The notes: a model not told the origin generated them from the letters alone. A DNA stretch of 35,645 nt from JAVBQJ01 sp031549115 (GCA_031549115.1 JAVBQJ010000090.1:1-35645); one strand, 5' to 3'; shown: positions 14,418-23,218, counted from the stretch's first letter. Program-made: numbers and translations.

Positions 14418-16688
14418 TTATTTTTGAGGAATCAATTCCATATGCGCCACCGGGAATTCCGGATATGGCTGCAATTCCGGCGTCAATCCGGCCGGGTATC
14501 GCACCGTGCCGACGATCCCCTCCGGCGTCCGGCGCCACTGCACCGCAATCGGCCCCGCCGGCGTCATCGTCTCGCCCGAAGCCTCCGACAACCGCCCCGG
14601 ATACGGCGCCACCGTGAAACGCCGGAACCCGGCATCCAGCGGCCGAATCCCCAGCACCCACCCGCGGAAGTAGTAAGCCGGCAGGCTGCTCCAGCCGTGG
14701 CAGAGGCTCCCCGCCCCGGCAAAATCCGCCGCCCCCAATCCGGTTTCCCACATCGAAGTCGCCCCCGCTTCCACCGCCGCGCCGTACGAACGGCACACCA
14801 GCTCGTCGGTGAAGCGCCGCGCCTCCGGCGACAACGGCATCAGCGATTTGACCAGATACGGCATCGCGCTGTAGGTGATTTCGCCGAACTCGTCATTGAG
14901 AATCCGCGCCGTCAAACGCGTCCGTTCCTGCTCGGGGACGATGCCGCAGTACAATGCCAGAATCTGCGTATGCAAATGCACGCCGCCCTTGGTCCCGGTC
15001 CGGTATTCGCAACGCGCCGGATCGAAGAACAGCCGGTGAATGCCCGCCGCCAGTTGCCGCGCCATATCCCGCAACGCCGGGTCGTTTTTCCACTCCGCAT
15101 AGTAGCGCAGCACTTCGAGAAAGTACAAATTGAATGCCGCGTGGCGTTCCGGCTGCGGCCCGACGACCGGATTGGCCGCCTCGTCGGCGCACGATTCCCC
15201 CGGCAGCCATTCGTAGAAGTGCCACAGATCGGCGTCTTCCGGCAGCCGCATCACCGCGTCCTGGGCATCGAACAATTCGAGATAACGCCCGAACATCCGG
15301 TCCAGTGTGCCGGAAAATTCCCGGCGCAACCCGTCGCTGCCCGAATGCTGCGCATGATCCGCCAGCGACCCGATCCAGGCAAAGGAAAACACCGGAATCG
15401 TCAGCGGGATTTCCGCCGGTGCGCACAGGCCGATCCAGCCGGACGGCAGCACCCCGTGCCCCAGGAGCCGCAGCGAAGCCGCAGCGTAATCGTAATTGCC
15501 CCACACCGAATAGCCGTACAGCGTCTGGTTGCGTGTATCGTAAGCGTACAAGCCCTGTTCGCGCCACGGGCAATCTTCGTAGTGGTCGTGCATGCACAAT
15601 TCCAGGGTGCGCACGCAGACTTCGTCGAGCCGGTTCAGCGCGCGGTCGCCGGAAGTAAACGGCGCCGCCTCCGGCAGCGGATATTCGGTCGGGATCAGCG
15701 TCGCCTGCTCGATTGTGACTTCACCGCTGCCGATGAAGTGGAATTCCAGATAACGGGCGCCGAAACGCCGGAACGGCAATTCGTATTCGACCGCTCCGGC
15801 GCCCACGACCAGGTGATCGATGAAGCTTCTGCCGCCGATGCGGGCGCGGACGCGTCCGTCCAGCAAATGTTCGCCGTGAAGGATATCGATCCGGGTTCCC
15901 TCCGGCGCCCGCAGCCGCAACGACAGGAGACCGACCGTCTCCGCCCCCAGATCGCAGATGAAATAAGCGCCGCCCTTCATCGCGAAGCGCAGCGGCCATT
16001 GCAGTTGCGCCGGGTATTCAGTATCGTATCCGGCAAAGAAGTTTCCCGGCGCTTTGAAGCGCAAAAAGTCCCCGCCGGCGTCGGCGGCATCCGCCGGACG
16101 CATCAGGTCGCCCTGCGCCGTCACCGCCGGAACGATGGCTTCTTCGAGCACCAGGCTCGCGACCGGGCGCGGCAGCGCCGGCGCCGGATCGTCCGCCACC
16201 GTCACCGGCCGGAAATTCCATTGCGCCGGGCGGCTCAAATCGCTGTCGAAGGCAAAGCCCAATTGCCCGGTGACTTTGACCGGATTTTCGCTCCGGTGAA
16301 ACGGATCGAAGGCCCATTCCCAAGCACCGTCGGTCGCGCAAACCGTTTGTCCTTGCGCCACCACCCGCGCCCATAACCCCGCCGGAGCATTGACGATGGA
16401 GAAGAACCCCTCCCCGGCGTGGTAAACCTGAACCCGGATCTCATTCGCCCCGGCTTTCAGCGCCGCGCCGGCGGCAAAGCGCTGAAATGTCCGCTGCGAC
16501 GGGAAATTCGGATATTGTCCGCGCCCGACCTCGATCCCGTTGAGCCACACGACGAAATCGGTATCCGCCGCGATTTCCAACATGGCCTCCGGATCGGCGG
16601 AAGCGTCGAACTCCCGCCGGAACCATAGAACCTCATGTATCCCGTTGCGCGCCGCATCGCGCCAAATCCACGCTGCTTTCTCTTGCAT
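14418..16688 (-). CDS. GH78-like alpha-L-rhamnosidase (first)
   Basis: I start at the ATG at 16688 (756 residues, MQEKAAWIWRDAA); a GTG two codons upstream (16694) is slightly better spaced from an AAGAAGAAAG and is an alternative. The N-terminal half has beta-sandwich domains (WFRREFDASADPEAMLEIAADTDFVVWLNG is a typical sugar-binding-like domain), followed by an (alpha/alpha)6-barrel with HDHYEDCPWREQGLYAYDTRNQ-type sequence where GH78 catalytic acids lie, and a C-terminal beta domain (FTVAPYPGRLSEASGE). No signal peptide is seen, so it is probably cytoplasmic and acts on imported oligosaccharides. It lies 82 bases after the oxidoreductase, probably in one operon. Rhamnoside specificity is the family norm but not certain. 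Confidence 0.8.
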   Translation of the reverse strand: MQEKAAWIWRDAARNGIHEVLWFRREFDASADPEAMLEIAADTDFVVWLNGIEVGRGQYPNFPSQRTFQRFAAGAALKAGANEIRVQVYHAGEGFFSIVNAPAGLWARVVAQGQTVCATDGAWEWAFDPFHRSENPVKVTGQLGFAFDSDLSRPAQWNFRPVTVADDPAPALPRPVASLVLEEAIVPAVTAQGDLMRPADAADAGGDFLRFKAPGNFFAGYDTEYPAQLQWPLRFAMKGGAYFICDLGAETVGLLSLRLRAPEGTRIDILHGEHLLDGRVRARIGGRSFIDHLVVGAGAVEYELPFRRFGARYLEFHFIGSGEVTIEQATLIPTEYPLPEAAPFTSGDRALNRLDEVCVRTLELCMHDHYEDCPWREQGLYAYDTRNQTLYGYSVWGNYDYAAASLRLLGHGVLPSGWIGLCAPAEIPLTIPVFSFAWIGSLADHAQHSGSDGLRREFSGTLDRMFGRYLELFDAQDAVMRLPEDADLWHFYEWLPGESCADEAANPVVGPQPERHAAFNLYFLEVLRYYAEWKNDPALRDMARQLAAGIHRLFFDPARCEYRTGTKGGVHLHTQILALYCGIVPEQERTRLTARILNDEFGEITYSAMPYLVKSLMPLSPEARRFTDELVCRSYGAAVEAGATSMWETGLGAADFAGAGSLCHGWSSLPAYYFRGWVLGIRPLDAGFRRFTVAPYPGRLSEASGETMTPAGPIAVQWRRTPEGIVGTVRYPAGLTPELQPYPEFPVAHMELIPQK

Positions 16689-16770
16689 TTTCACGATCTG
16701 CTTTCTTCTTGCTGATTCATTAAGTGAACTCAACAATGTAGCATCGCCCCGCGGAATTGTCAAACTGATT

Positions 16771-17961
16771 TCACAACCGGACGGCCTGTCCGGTGGCGGC
16801 GCTTTTGTCGGCGGCAAAGGCGATCCGGCTGGCCCGGATGCCGTCCGCCAGCGTCGCGTCCGGTTTGGCGCCGGTACGGATGCAGTTGTAAAACTCCGCG
16901 ACGATGTCCGGGTCGCCGCCGCCGTGCATGTCGCTCTCCGGCATCGGCACGGCCTCCGGCGTCAGGCCTTCGCGGTAACGGCACAACTCCAATTTGCCGG
17001 AGCTCAAGGTCCCGGCGAGGAAGCCTTCGGTGCCGTGAATCACGATATCGCGGTCGGGCCGGCCGGTGTAGGCGATCGCCGTCAGCAATCCCTGGGTGCC
17101 GTCGGCGAATCCGATGGTCAGGCTCTGATGGTTGTAAACATCCGCATCGGAGCGGAACACGCAGCGTTGCTCCGCTGTCTCATCGACGTGAAGTTGGAAT
17201 TCCTGGCCGAAAATCCGCTCATACCGGCAGCGGAACGGACAAGCGGCGTCATCGCAATCGGGGCAGGAATCGGGGCGGTCTTCGCGGCGCGGAAACATTT
17301 CGTGCCCGGCCAGACTGTAGACGGAAACCGGTTCAGCCTGGCGGTCCTTGAGCCAGCACAGAATGTCGATGTCGTGCGAACACTTTTCATTGATGAAGCC
17401 GCCGGTATTGACGATCAAGCGCCGCCACGCGCGCCGGTAGCAGCCGCCGCCGTGCGAGTGTTCCAGCCGTTCATTGAGCTGCATCATGATGACCCGGCCG
17501 AGCACCCCTGCGTCGATCAGCGATTTGATTTTACGGAAAAAGACCGAATAGCGCAGCACGAATCCCAATTGCACCACCAGCTCCGGCGCCTGCGCCGCGG
17601 CGCGCTCGATCCGCAGCAAATCGGCTTCGTGGGTCGCCACCGGTTTTTCCAGCAGCACATGGCGTTTGGCCGCAATCGCCTGTTCGAACAGCTCCGCATG
17701 GGTGGTATTCGGCGTCACCACCATCACCGCCGGTGCCGCCTCGGCCGGGAAGCGCTCCAACGCCGCCGCGAATGACGACAGCACCACAGTGTCTTCACAG
17801 CCGTACGACCGCAATTGCGCGCGCAGTTTCTCATGGATCGCTTCATTCTTATCCACCATCGCGAGGATCCGCTCCCCGTGCTGGTGTGCCAGTTTCGCCA
17901 TCAACAGGCCCCGTCCCGCCCCCGCGATCACGGTCCCCATCGGTTGTTTCTTTTCCGCCAT
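16771..17961 (-). CDS. Gfo/Idh/MocA-family oxidoreductase
   Basis: The start at 17961 (396 residues, MAEKKQPMGTVIAGAGRG) is chosen over the ATG at 18000 because AAAGGA lies 10 bases before it. The N-terminal Rossmann fold has GAGRGL for NAD(P) and HVLLEKPVA, the conserved EKP motif. The C-terminal domain includes GGFINEKCSHDIDILCWL and a Cys cluster (CPDCDDAACPFRC), seen in a subset of the family. Such enzymes oxidise, reduce or epimerise sugars and inositols, and some are NAD-dependent glycosidase-like enzymes. It lies between a LacI regulator and a GH78 enzyme on the same strand, suggesting it processes the released sugar. Confidence 0.85.
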   Translation of the reverse strand: MAEKKQPMGTVIAGAGRGLLMAKLAHQHGERILAMVDKNEAIHEKLRAQLRSYGCEDTVVLSSFAAALERFPAEAAPAVMVVTPNTTHAELFEQAIAAKRHVLLEKPVATHEADLLRIERAAAQAPELVVQLGFVLRYSVFFRKIKSLIDAGVLGRVIMMQLNERLEHSHGGGCYRRAWRRLIVNTGGFINEKCSHDIDILCWLKDRQAEPVSVYSLAGHEMFPRREDRPDSCPDCDDAACPFRCRYERIFGQEFQLHVDETAEQRCVFRSDADVYNHQSLTIGFADGTQGLLTAIAYTGRPDRDIVIHGTEGFLAGTLSSGKLELCRYREGLTPEAVPMPESDMHGGGDPDIVAEFYNCIRTGAKPDATLADGIRASRIAFAADKSAATGQAVRL

Positions 17962-18014
17962 GTTATCATTATCCTTTCGGTTGATTGCTGATTTTTTCAT
18001 TACGGTCTATTCTT

Positions 18015-18330
18015 CGCCGCCGATGCGGCGGGTGTGCCGATCACGACTGTGTTCACGGGGCCGCGCTCCGGTGGTCTGTTTTTCGCCGCAGGTGCGGCGC
18101 CTCATCCGCTCCATGTGTAGATGAAGCCGTCGCTCACGCATCCGGCTTAATCTACACCATCGCTACTTCGGGTGGCTCCGGATCGCCTTCCGGCGATCCT
18201 TACCTGACGTTTCGGCTCTTTCGAGGCGCCTATGGCGCCTGAGCCGACCAGCGCTGTTCGCGCGCTGGACCGCGCCTCCGTATGACGGAGTGCAGACCGC
18301 CGCTTCGCGGCTCTATTTGATTTTTTATTG
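18015..18330 (+). repeat. Structured intergenic repeat, copy B
   Basis: This fills the ~390-base gap between the oxidoreductase start and the LacI stop. A lone first hairpin CGCCGC-cgat-GCGGCG (18015-18030) precedes the full element from 18084: CGCCGC/GCGGCG (18084-18099); 15-bp stem 18115-18129 with 18143-18157, one mismatch; GGATCGCC/GGCGATCC (18180-18199); outer CGGCTC/GAGCCG (18213-18246) with inner GGCGCC pair; CCAGCGC/GCGCTGG (18248-18268); CTCCG/CGGAG (18276-18290); GCCGC-ttc-GCGGC (18299-18311), followed by a T-rich run like an intrinsic terminator. Compared with copy A the outer stem changes at two positions on both arms, keeping pairing. Confidence 0.85.
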
Positions 18331-18349
18331 TTAAAATATTTTTATTTTT

Positions 18350-19399
18350 TCAGGCGGACTCGCGGCGGATCAGGCGCGATGCCACCATGGTCCGGCGCGG
18401 CGCGTCTTCTCCGGCCAGCAGCTCCGTCAGGCGCCGGCACAGCAGCCGCGCGATCTCCTCGTCGCCGTGGCTGATACTCGTCAGCGGCGGCTCACACGCC
18501 CAGCCGAGAATATCCCCCGCCCCGTAACCGATCACCGCCACCTCCCCCGGAATGCGTACGTTCCGCCGGGTCAATTGTTTGACCAATGCCACCGCCGCCT
18601 GGTCGTTCCATACGATCACCCCCGACGGCCGCTGCGGCACGATCAACTCCCGGTAAATCCGCTCCGCCCAGCCGAAATTGTATTCGCGCCCGTCGAAAAA
18701 CCCCTCCGGCACCAACTCCGACGGCCGCCAGATCAATTCCGGCTGCAGCGCGATGCCGCAGCGCTCCAATCCTTCCAGATATCCCTGCCGCCGCCCCTCC
18801 ATTGCCCGGTCGACCACGCCATTCAAACACAACGCCACCGGCCCCGGCCGCGCCTGCGTCAGATACTCCACCGCCTCCGCCACCCCGGCGCCGAAATCAA
18901 GATCGATAAACGGCGCCTTCGGATCCTGCGCCGGTTCGCTGAGGTAAACCACGTGCGCGTGGCGCGCCAATACCGCCGACACCGACGCATCGCGCACCGG
19001 CGCACAATGGTCCAGGCAGATCACCCCGGCATAGTCGAATTCCAGCACCGGTTCCAGTTGCGCGGCGACATCGGGCGCCCCGGAAGCCACCCGCGCGGTC
19101 ATCATCCGGAACCCCGTTTCGATCAGTTGCAGTTCCAGCAGCCGCAACAGCGATTCCATAAAAAAGGAAAACGTCCGCGACGCCACCACCAGCACAGTCG
19201 TGCTGCGGCCGCGGCGCAATTGCCGCGCCAGCGCGTTGACCCGGTAGCGGCACGACGCGGCGCATTCGAGAATCCGCCGCCGGGTCGCTTCCGGTATCCG
19301 GGCGCTCTGCGGCGCGCCGGTGAGCACCATCGAAACAATCCCCTGCGACACCTCGCACATCCGGGCGATTTCCCGCTGGGTAATTCGATTTCCCGCCAT
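18350..19399 (-). CDS. LacI-family transcriptional regulator (first)
   Basis: I start at the ATG at 19399 (349 residues); upstream in-frame ATGs lie before the promoter. The N-terminus MAGNRITQREIARMCEVSQGIVSMVLTG is a LacI helix-turn-helix followed by the hinge region (ALARQLRRGRS). The rest is a periplasmic-binding-like sugar-sensing domain (VICLDHCAPV, GVIVWNDQAAVALVKQL, VAVIGYGAG, LTSISHGDEEIARLL). A consensus promoter and two LacI-type palindromes directly upstream suggest it represses itself. The oxidoreductase and GH78 genes downstream on the same strand are its likely targets, although copy B of the structured repeat separates them from it. Confidence 0.9.
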   Translation of the reverse strand: MAGNRITQREIARMCEVSQGIVSMVLTGAPQSARIPEATRRRILECAASCRYRVNALARQLRRGRSTTVLVVASRTFSFFMESLLRLLELQLIETGFRMMTARVASGAPDVAAQLEPVLEFDYAGVICLDHCAPVRDASVSAVLARHAHVVYLSEPAQDPKAPFIDLDFGAGVAEAVEYLTQARPGPVALCLNGVVDRAMEGRRQGYLEGLERCGIALQPELIWRPSELVPEGFFDGREYNFGWAERIYRELIVPQRPSGVIVWNDQAAVALVKQLTRRNVRIPGEVAVIGYGAGDILGWACEPPLTSISHGDEEIARLLCRRLTELLAGEDAPRRTMVASRLIRRESA

Positions 19400-19400
19400 A

Positions 19401-19416
19401 GTAAATTCGTATTTCC
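19401..19416. promoter_or_regulatory. LacI-type operator, start-codon proximal
   Basis: GTAAATTCGTATTTCC repeats the first 14 bases of the site at 19444 exactly. It abuts the LacI start codon and overlaps its ribosome binding site, so binding would block transcription or translation. The central CG with AAAT/ATTT half sites is the usual LacI-family layout. Confidence 0.65.
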
Positions 19417-19443
19417 TGGATTTAAATAATGTCGTTTTAAACA

Positions 19444-19459
19444 GTAAATTCGTATTTAC
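19444..19459. promoter_or_regulatory. LacI-type operator, promoter-proximal
   Basis: GTAAATTCGTATTTAC is a 16-bp near-perfect palindrome with central CG, placed immediately downstream of the -10 box of the LacI promoter. It is the best candidate for autorepression by the adjacent LacI protein. The second copy lies 43 bases away, about four helical turns, so co-operative binding is possible. Confidence 0.75.
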
Positions 19460-19463
19460 AATA

Positions 19464-19492
19464 AATATATCCGGCCCGGTTCCGGTTGTCAA
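19464..19492 (-). promoter_or_regulatory. Consensus promoter of the first LacI gene
   Basis: On the minus strand, TTGACA (19492-19487) and TATATT (19469-19464) are separated by 17 bases. The start would fall inside the operator at 19444-19459. Confidence 0.8.
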
Positions 19493-19607
19493 GCTTGGAA
19501 ATGAAATTTTCACAATTTCCGCCAACGCCGTCATCTGGTAAAAAGCCCGTCGGAAAATTTTTTTGATTTTTTTACTTTTCGCCCTTGCAATTGTATTATC
19601 CATATAG

Positions 19608-19622
19608 TACAGTAGAACTGTA
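19608..19622. promoter_or_regulatory. Inverted repeat upstream of the YtrA-like regulator
   Basis: TACAG-tagaa-CTGTA is an inverted repeat 42 bases before the GntR start codon. The sequence ATAGTACA occurs here and again about 25 bases downstream. This is a plausible autoregulatory site for the GntR protein; promoter boxes around it are weak. Confidence 0.5.
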
Positions 19623-19664
19623 TCACTCAAATAGTACACTTTTAGCCAACGGAGTTTTTACATC

Positions 19665-20036
19665 ATGGAATTCCGCAAAGACGAACCGCTGTATCTGCAG
19701 ATCGCGGACCGGATCAAGGCGGCGATCGTGAAGGGGGATTATCCGGGCGGGACCCGGATTCCACCGGTACGCGAACTGGCGCTGGCGTGGCGGATCAATC
19801 CGAATACCGTCGCCAAGGCGTACCGGCTGCTGCAAAGCGAAAACTGGATCGGAAGCCGGATCGGCGACGGCAATTACGCGACGCCACTGGCCGACGACGT
19901 GCGACACCGCGCCCGCCGGGAGCTGTTGGAGACGAAGTTTGCCGAACTGCTCGCCGACGCCGCCGGACTCGGTATGCCCGCCGAAGAGCTGGAAGCCGCC
20001 TTCCGTCAATTTCTGGAAAGGAATCCGTCACGATGA
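19665..20036 (+). CDS. YtrA-type GntR-family regulator
   Basis: A short (123 aa) GntR protein: the winged helix-turn-helix (about residues 10-75, EPLYLQIADRIKAAIVKGDYPGGTRIPPVRELALAWRINPNTVAKAYRLLQ) is followed only by a ~45-residue helical tail, the size and layout of the YtrA subfamily that dimerises without a ligand domain. YtrA-type regulators typically sit first in operons for an ABC transporter, as here, where its stop overlaps the next start (ATGA). In Firmicutes such operons respond to cell-envelope stress. It likely represses its own operon through the inverted repeat upstream. Confidence 0.88.
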   Translation: MEFRKDEPLYLQIADRIKAAIVKGDYPGGTRIPPVRELALAWRINPNTVAKAYRLLQSENWIGSRIGDGNYATPLADDVRHRARRELLETKFAELLADAAGLGMPAEELEAAFRQFLERNPSR

Positions 20037-21637
20037 AAAGCATTCTCACTCTCTTTCGCGATCAATGGCGTTTGTACCAGGCCAATCTGAGCGTAGCATT
20101 GTTGCTGGAGTTGCTCGGGCTCGTCGTCAGTTATATCTGGCTGCTCACCCATGGCGATGAACTCGGTTTCACCGTCACGATGATCCTCGCCAACATGCTG
20201 GCACTGCTCATGGTAGCGATGAGTCAACGCCCCGCAACAATGGCGCTCACCGACCGGCTGCTGCCGGTGCGGCGTGGGACATTGTGGTGCGTCGAATTTT
20301 TTTCCGGCATCGCCGCCGCCGCCACCGTGACCGGCTTTGCCTTCATCGCCGTATATCTCGCCCAACAACTTCCCGGCCTGGAAAAAATTGCCGACGCATG
20401 GATTCTCCAGCGTCATCCGGCCATACTGCCTGCCGTCGGAATCTGGCTTGCCGGATGCGCGTTTCTGGTCGCGGCGCTGATCTCGTTTCCGACTTTGTGG
20501 CAGCGCGTGGCCGGAATTCCGCTGTTGCTGCTGACCGCCGCCGGGATTATCGCCGGGATTTTCGAGATGACGGCGTGGCTGGCCGACGACCGGCCGGGCA
20601 TAACCTGGTTCGCGGTATTGTGTCTGGGAGCCGCCGCCGCGGCATTCGCGGCGGCACGGTATACCGGCCGTTACCGCGACCGGAAAGCCGGCGGCTGGCG
20701 CTGGCTGACGTTCGCGGCCGCGGCGGCGCTGCTGTTCGGCGTCGCCGGTGCGGCAACGGGCGCCTACATCTTCGAGCAGCTGGGTAACGCAGAAAAACAC
20801 CGCATCCGGCAATGGCTGAAACTGCCCGAACCGGGACCGAAAATGTCCCGGACGGAAGCAAAATACCTGGCCGAACGCCTTACCGAGGCGGGAACGCGTT
20901 ATCTGTTCGGTTCCCCTGTCCCGGAAGTCTATTTTACCGGGCTGGCGGAGCTGTTGAAAGATCACGCTCCGATGCCGTTTGTCCTCGACTGGAATTACTA
21001 CTACCCCGGTTTTAACCTGCGCCATTGCCTGTTCAAGGCGCAAACCGACGAAGAAATCGAGGTCATATTCCCCATCTATCGGAGCTGGATCACCGACAAT
21101 GAAAACTGGTTCGCGGAATGTTTCGATTCCGCCTACCAGAGTATTTACCTCGACCGCCGGAAACGTCGGCTGCAACTGACGCTCGAACAGAACCGGCTGC
21201 TATGGGATAAGTTCCTGACGCTGGAACCGCTGTGCCGGAACACCCGAACCGATCTGGAATGGTTCTTTCCGATTCCCGACCCGGGAACCCGCTATTTCGA
21301 ATGGTATTCCGAAGTGTTGCCTATATCGCTTCCGCCGCTGCCGCACGAAAAATACCTCCAATGGCATACCATGCGTCTCGATCTGGAACGCACCGGGAAA
21401 TCCTCGGAAACCTATTTCCGCGTGCGGGCCGCTCTGGATAGTGTCTGGCGCGACTACCTGCGTACCATGATGCTGTTGTACTTGAACGAGTACTATCTGA
21501 CCCACGACGGCCAATACCCCCGAACGCTGGATTCGTCGACATTGCCGCCGGTGCTCCGGCCGCCCGATTACGAGTGGTGGCTCCCACCCGCGCAAGATAA
21601 TATCCTGCTGATAACACTGCGGGAGGTGGCAAAGTGA
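20033..21637 (+). CDS. ABC-transporter-associated membrane protein with large C-terminal domain
   Basis: The start at 20033 (534 residues, MKSILTLFRDQWRLYQANLS) overlaps the regulator stop; a longer open frame upstream is a shadow of the GntR gene. About seven hydrophobic segments fill residues 20-235. A long hydrophilic region of about 300 residues follows, rich in Trp, Tyr and charged residues, which I do not recognise and which would form a separate soluble domain. By position it is the permease component paired with the ATPase two genes downstream. The fused soluble domain is unusual for Ytr-type permeases. Confidence 0.7.
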   Translation: MKSILTLFRDQWRLYQANLSVALLLELLGLVVSYIWLLTHGDELGFTVTMILANMLALLMVAMSQRPATMALTDRLLPVRRGTLWCVEFFSGIAAAATVTGFAFIAVYLAQQLPGLEKIADAWILQRHPAILPAVGIWLAGCAFLVAALISFPTLWQRVAGIPLLLLTAAGIIAGIFEMTAWLADDRPGITWFAVLCLGAAAAAFAAARYTGRYRDRKAGGWRWLTFAAAAALLFGVAGAATGAYIFEQLGNAEKHRIRQWLKLPEPGPKMSRTEAKYLAERLTEAGTRYLFGSPVPEVYFTGLAELLKDHAPMPFVLDWNYYYPGFNLRHCLFKAQTDEEIEVIFPIYRSWITDNENWFAECFDSAYQSIYLDRRKRRLQLTLEQNRLLWDKFLTLEPLCRNTRTDLEWFFPIPDPGTRYFEWYSEVLPISLPPLPHEKYLQWHTMRLDLERTGKSSETYFRVRAALDSVWRDYLRTMMLLYLNEYYLTHDGQYPRTLDSSTLPPVLRPPDYEWWLPPAQDNILLITLREVAK

Positions 21638-22314
21638 AACATTCCATCCTGGTCGCACACGAAATACGCCGGAATTGGCAGGCGGCGGTCGCCGTACTGG
21701 CATTGTTCTTCGTCGCGGGGATCACGCTGATGCCGCTGTTTTCCTGGATACGGCACCACCACGATACGGAAACCGTACAGACGGTCGTGCAGTTGTTTCA
21801 ATGGGGACTCACGATTGCGCTGATGCTGTTCGGCGGTGTCTGCGCCGGATACGACGCCCGCAACCATTGCGGCGATGCGACCGCTTCGCTGCCGGTTCCG
21901 GGGTTCCGGCTCTGGCTGGCGAAATACGGCGGCGTGCTGTTGCCGTCGTTGCCGTCATTGATCTTGCTGACGGCATTGCTCCGGGCGGCGCCCGGCGGCA
22001 CCTGGAGCGCGGGGATTTTCGCGGCGGTACAGGCGCTGAGCCTCCAGAGCATCGTCTTTCAGGTCACGCTCGGCGCCAGAAGCGAAAGCAACCGGGTGAT
22101 GTTCCTCGGGTTTTCGGCCTGTCTACTGCTGTTCCTCGCCGGTCCGGTGTGGTATCCGACTGCGGTCGTCGCGGCGTACCCGGTCAGCCTCGCGGCCGGA
22201 TGGTATTATTACACCCAAATCACGCTGCGCGGACGCAACGCGCCGGTTAGAGGCATTCTGGCGGCAATCGCCATATCGATATTGATTGTAATCACCCTGG
22301 GGAGGTTTTCATGA
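21634..22314 (+). CDS. ABC transporter permease-like membrane protein
   Basis: A 226-residue protein starts at a GTG overlapping the previous stop (GTGA). It has about six hydrophobic segments (LALFFVAGITLMPLF, LTIALMLFGGVCAGY, LPSLPSLILLTALL, ACLLLFLAGPVWYPTAVVAAYPVSLAAG, ILAAIAISILIVITL) and little else. It has no strong family signature, but it is sandwiched between the larger membrane protein and the ATPase with overlapping codons, so a second permease subunit is the best reading. Confidence 0.7.
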   Translation: MKHSILVAHEIRRNWQAAVAVLALFFVAGITLMPLFSWIRHHHDTETVQTVVQLFQWGLTIALMLFGGVCAGYDARNHCGDATASLPVPGFRLWLAKYGGVLLPSLPSLILLTALLRAAPGGTWSAGIFAAVQALSLQSIVFQVTLGARSESNRVMFLGFSACLLLFLAGPVWYPTAVVAAYPVSLAAGWYYYTQITLRGRNAPVRGILAAIAISILIVITLGRFS

Positions 22315-23177
22315 AAACGGCAATCGAGGTTCACGAGATTTCGAAGTCCTACCACAAGCACCAGCCGGTGCTGGAACACTGCTCCTTTTCGGTCCCGGAA
22401 CACTGTGTTTACGGTCTGCTCGGCCACAACGGCGCGGGCAAAAGCACGCTGCTGAAAATGCTGGCCGGACTGTTGGCGCGCGATGCGGGTGATATCCGGG
22501 TTGCCGGTTTCGACCCGGAACGCGAACCGGTCGAACTGAAAAAGGTGATCGGCTACGTCGGCGAAGCGCAGAAGATCTTCGACTATTACACATTGGAAGA
22601 ATACGGCCGCTTCCTGTCCAACTTCTACCCCGGCTGGAACTGCGCCGCATTCCACGACTTCGCCAAACGCTTCCACCTGCCGCTCGACCGGAAAATCAAG
22701 ACCTTTTCGCGCGGCATGTACACGCTGGCGATGCTGTCGGGGGTGCTGTGCCGTCCCTGCGAGGTATTGCTGCTCGACGAACCGGTGCTCGGGCTGGATG
22801 TGTCGGCGCGCCGCGAATTCCAGGAGGCGCTGGTACTGGCGCTGGAGGAGTTCCCGCATACCGTGATCCTGTCGTCGCACCTGGTCAACGAGCTGGAGCT
22901 TCTGGTCGACCGCGTCGGTTTTCTGAAGGACGGCAAAATCGCGATGCAGTTGGAGATGGAGGCGCTGCGCGCCGGTATCGTCACCGTGACGCTGCCCGCC
23001 ACCGTGACCGCCGCACTTCCGGGGGAATTTTTCCGCCGCGCCGCCGACGGCGCCCAAGTGGAGGTGTTCAGCTGCGCCGCCGGTGACGAAGTCGCGGCCT
23101 TCTGCCGTAACGAAGGGCTCCCGGAAGTGCCGATCGCGACTCGGAATCCAGGGCTGGAGGAGCTGTTTTCACTGTAA
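22311..23177 (+). CDS. ABC transporter ATP-binding protein
   Basis: This 288-residue ATPase powers the transporter formed with the two membrane proteins before it. It carries Walker A GHNGAGKST (38-46), a degenerate signature FSRGM in place of LSGGQ, Walker B VLLLDEPVLGLD and the H-loop ILSSH. The C-terminal ~70 residues form the extension typical of drug/lantibiotic-type exporter ATPases. Its ATG overlaps the preceding stop. It resembles the YtrB-type ATPases of YtrA-regulated operons. The transported compound is unknown. Confidence 0.9.
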   Translation: MKTAIEVHEISKSYHKHQPVLEHCSFSVPEHCVYGLLGHNGAGKSTLLKMLAGLLARDAGDIRVAGFDPEREPVELKKVIGYVGEAQKIFDYYTLEEYGRFLSNFYPGWNCAAFHDFAKRFHLPLDRKIKTFSRGMYTLAMLSGVLCRPCEVLLLDEPVLGLDVSARREFQEALVLALEEFPHTVILSSHLVNELELLVDRVGFLKDGKIAMQLEMEALRAGIVTVTLPATVTAALPGEFFRRAADGAQVEVFSCAAGDEVAAFCRNEGLPEVPIATRNPGLEELFSL

Positions 23178-23180
23178 ATT

Positions 23181-23200
23181 AATACAATCGCATTTGTATT
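23181..23200. promoter_or_regulatory. Inverted repeat between the ABC operon and the TetR gene
   Basis: AATACAA-tcgcat-TTGTATT has perfect 7-bp arms starting 3 bases after the ATPase stop. It may be a second binding site or a weak hairpin at the operon end; no T-run follows. Confidence 0.4.
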
Positions 23201-23218
23201 CCTGTGTAAATGGGTTAT

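Noticed and set aside
14424..16376. 650-aa open frame on the plus strand, antisense to the first GH78 gene
   Set aside because: Arg/Gln/Pro-rich translation with no motifs; a shadow caused by high GC in the real gene.
16540..17775. 411-aa plus-strand frame antisense to the oxidoreductase
   Set aside because: Spans a gene boundary and lacks motifs; the opposite strand encodes a clear Rossmann-fold enzyme.
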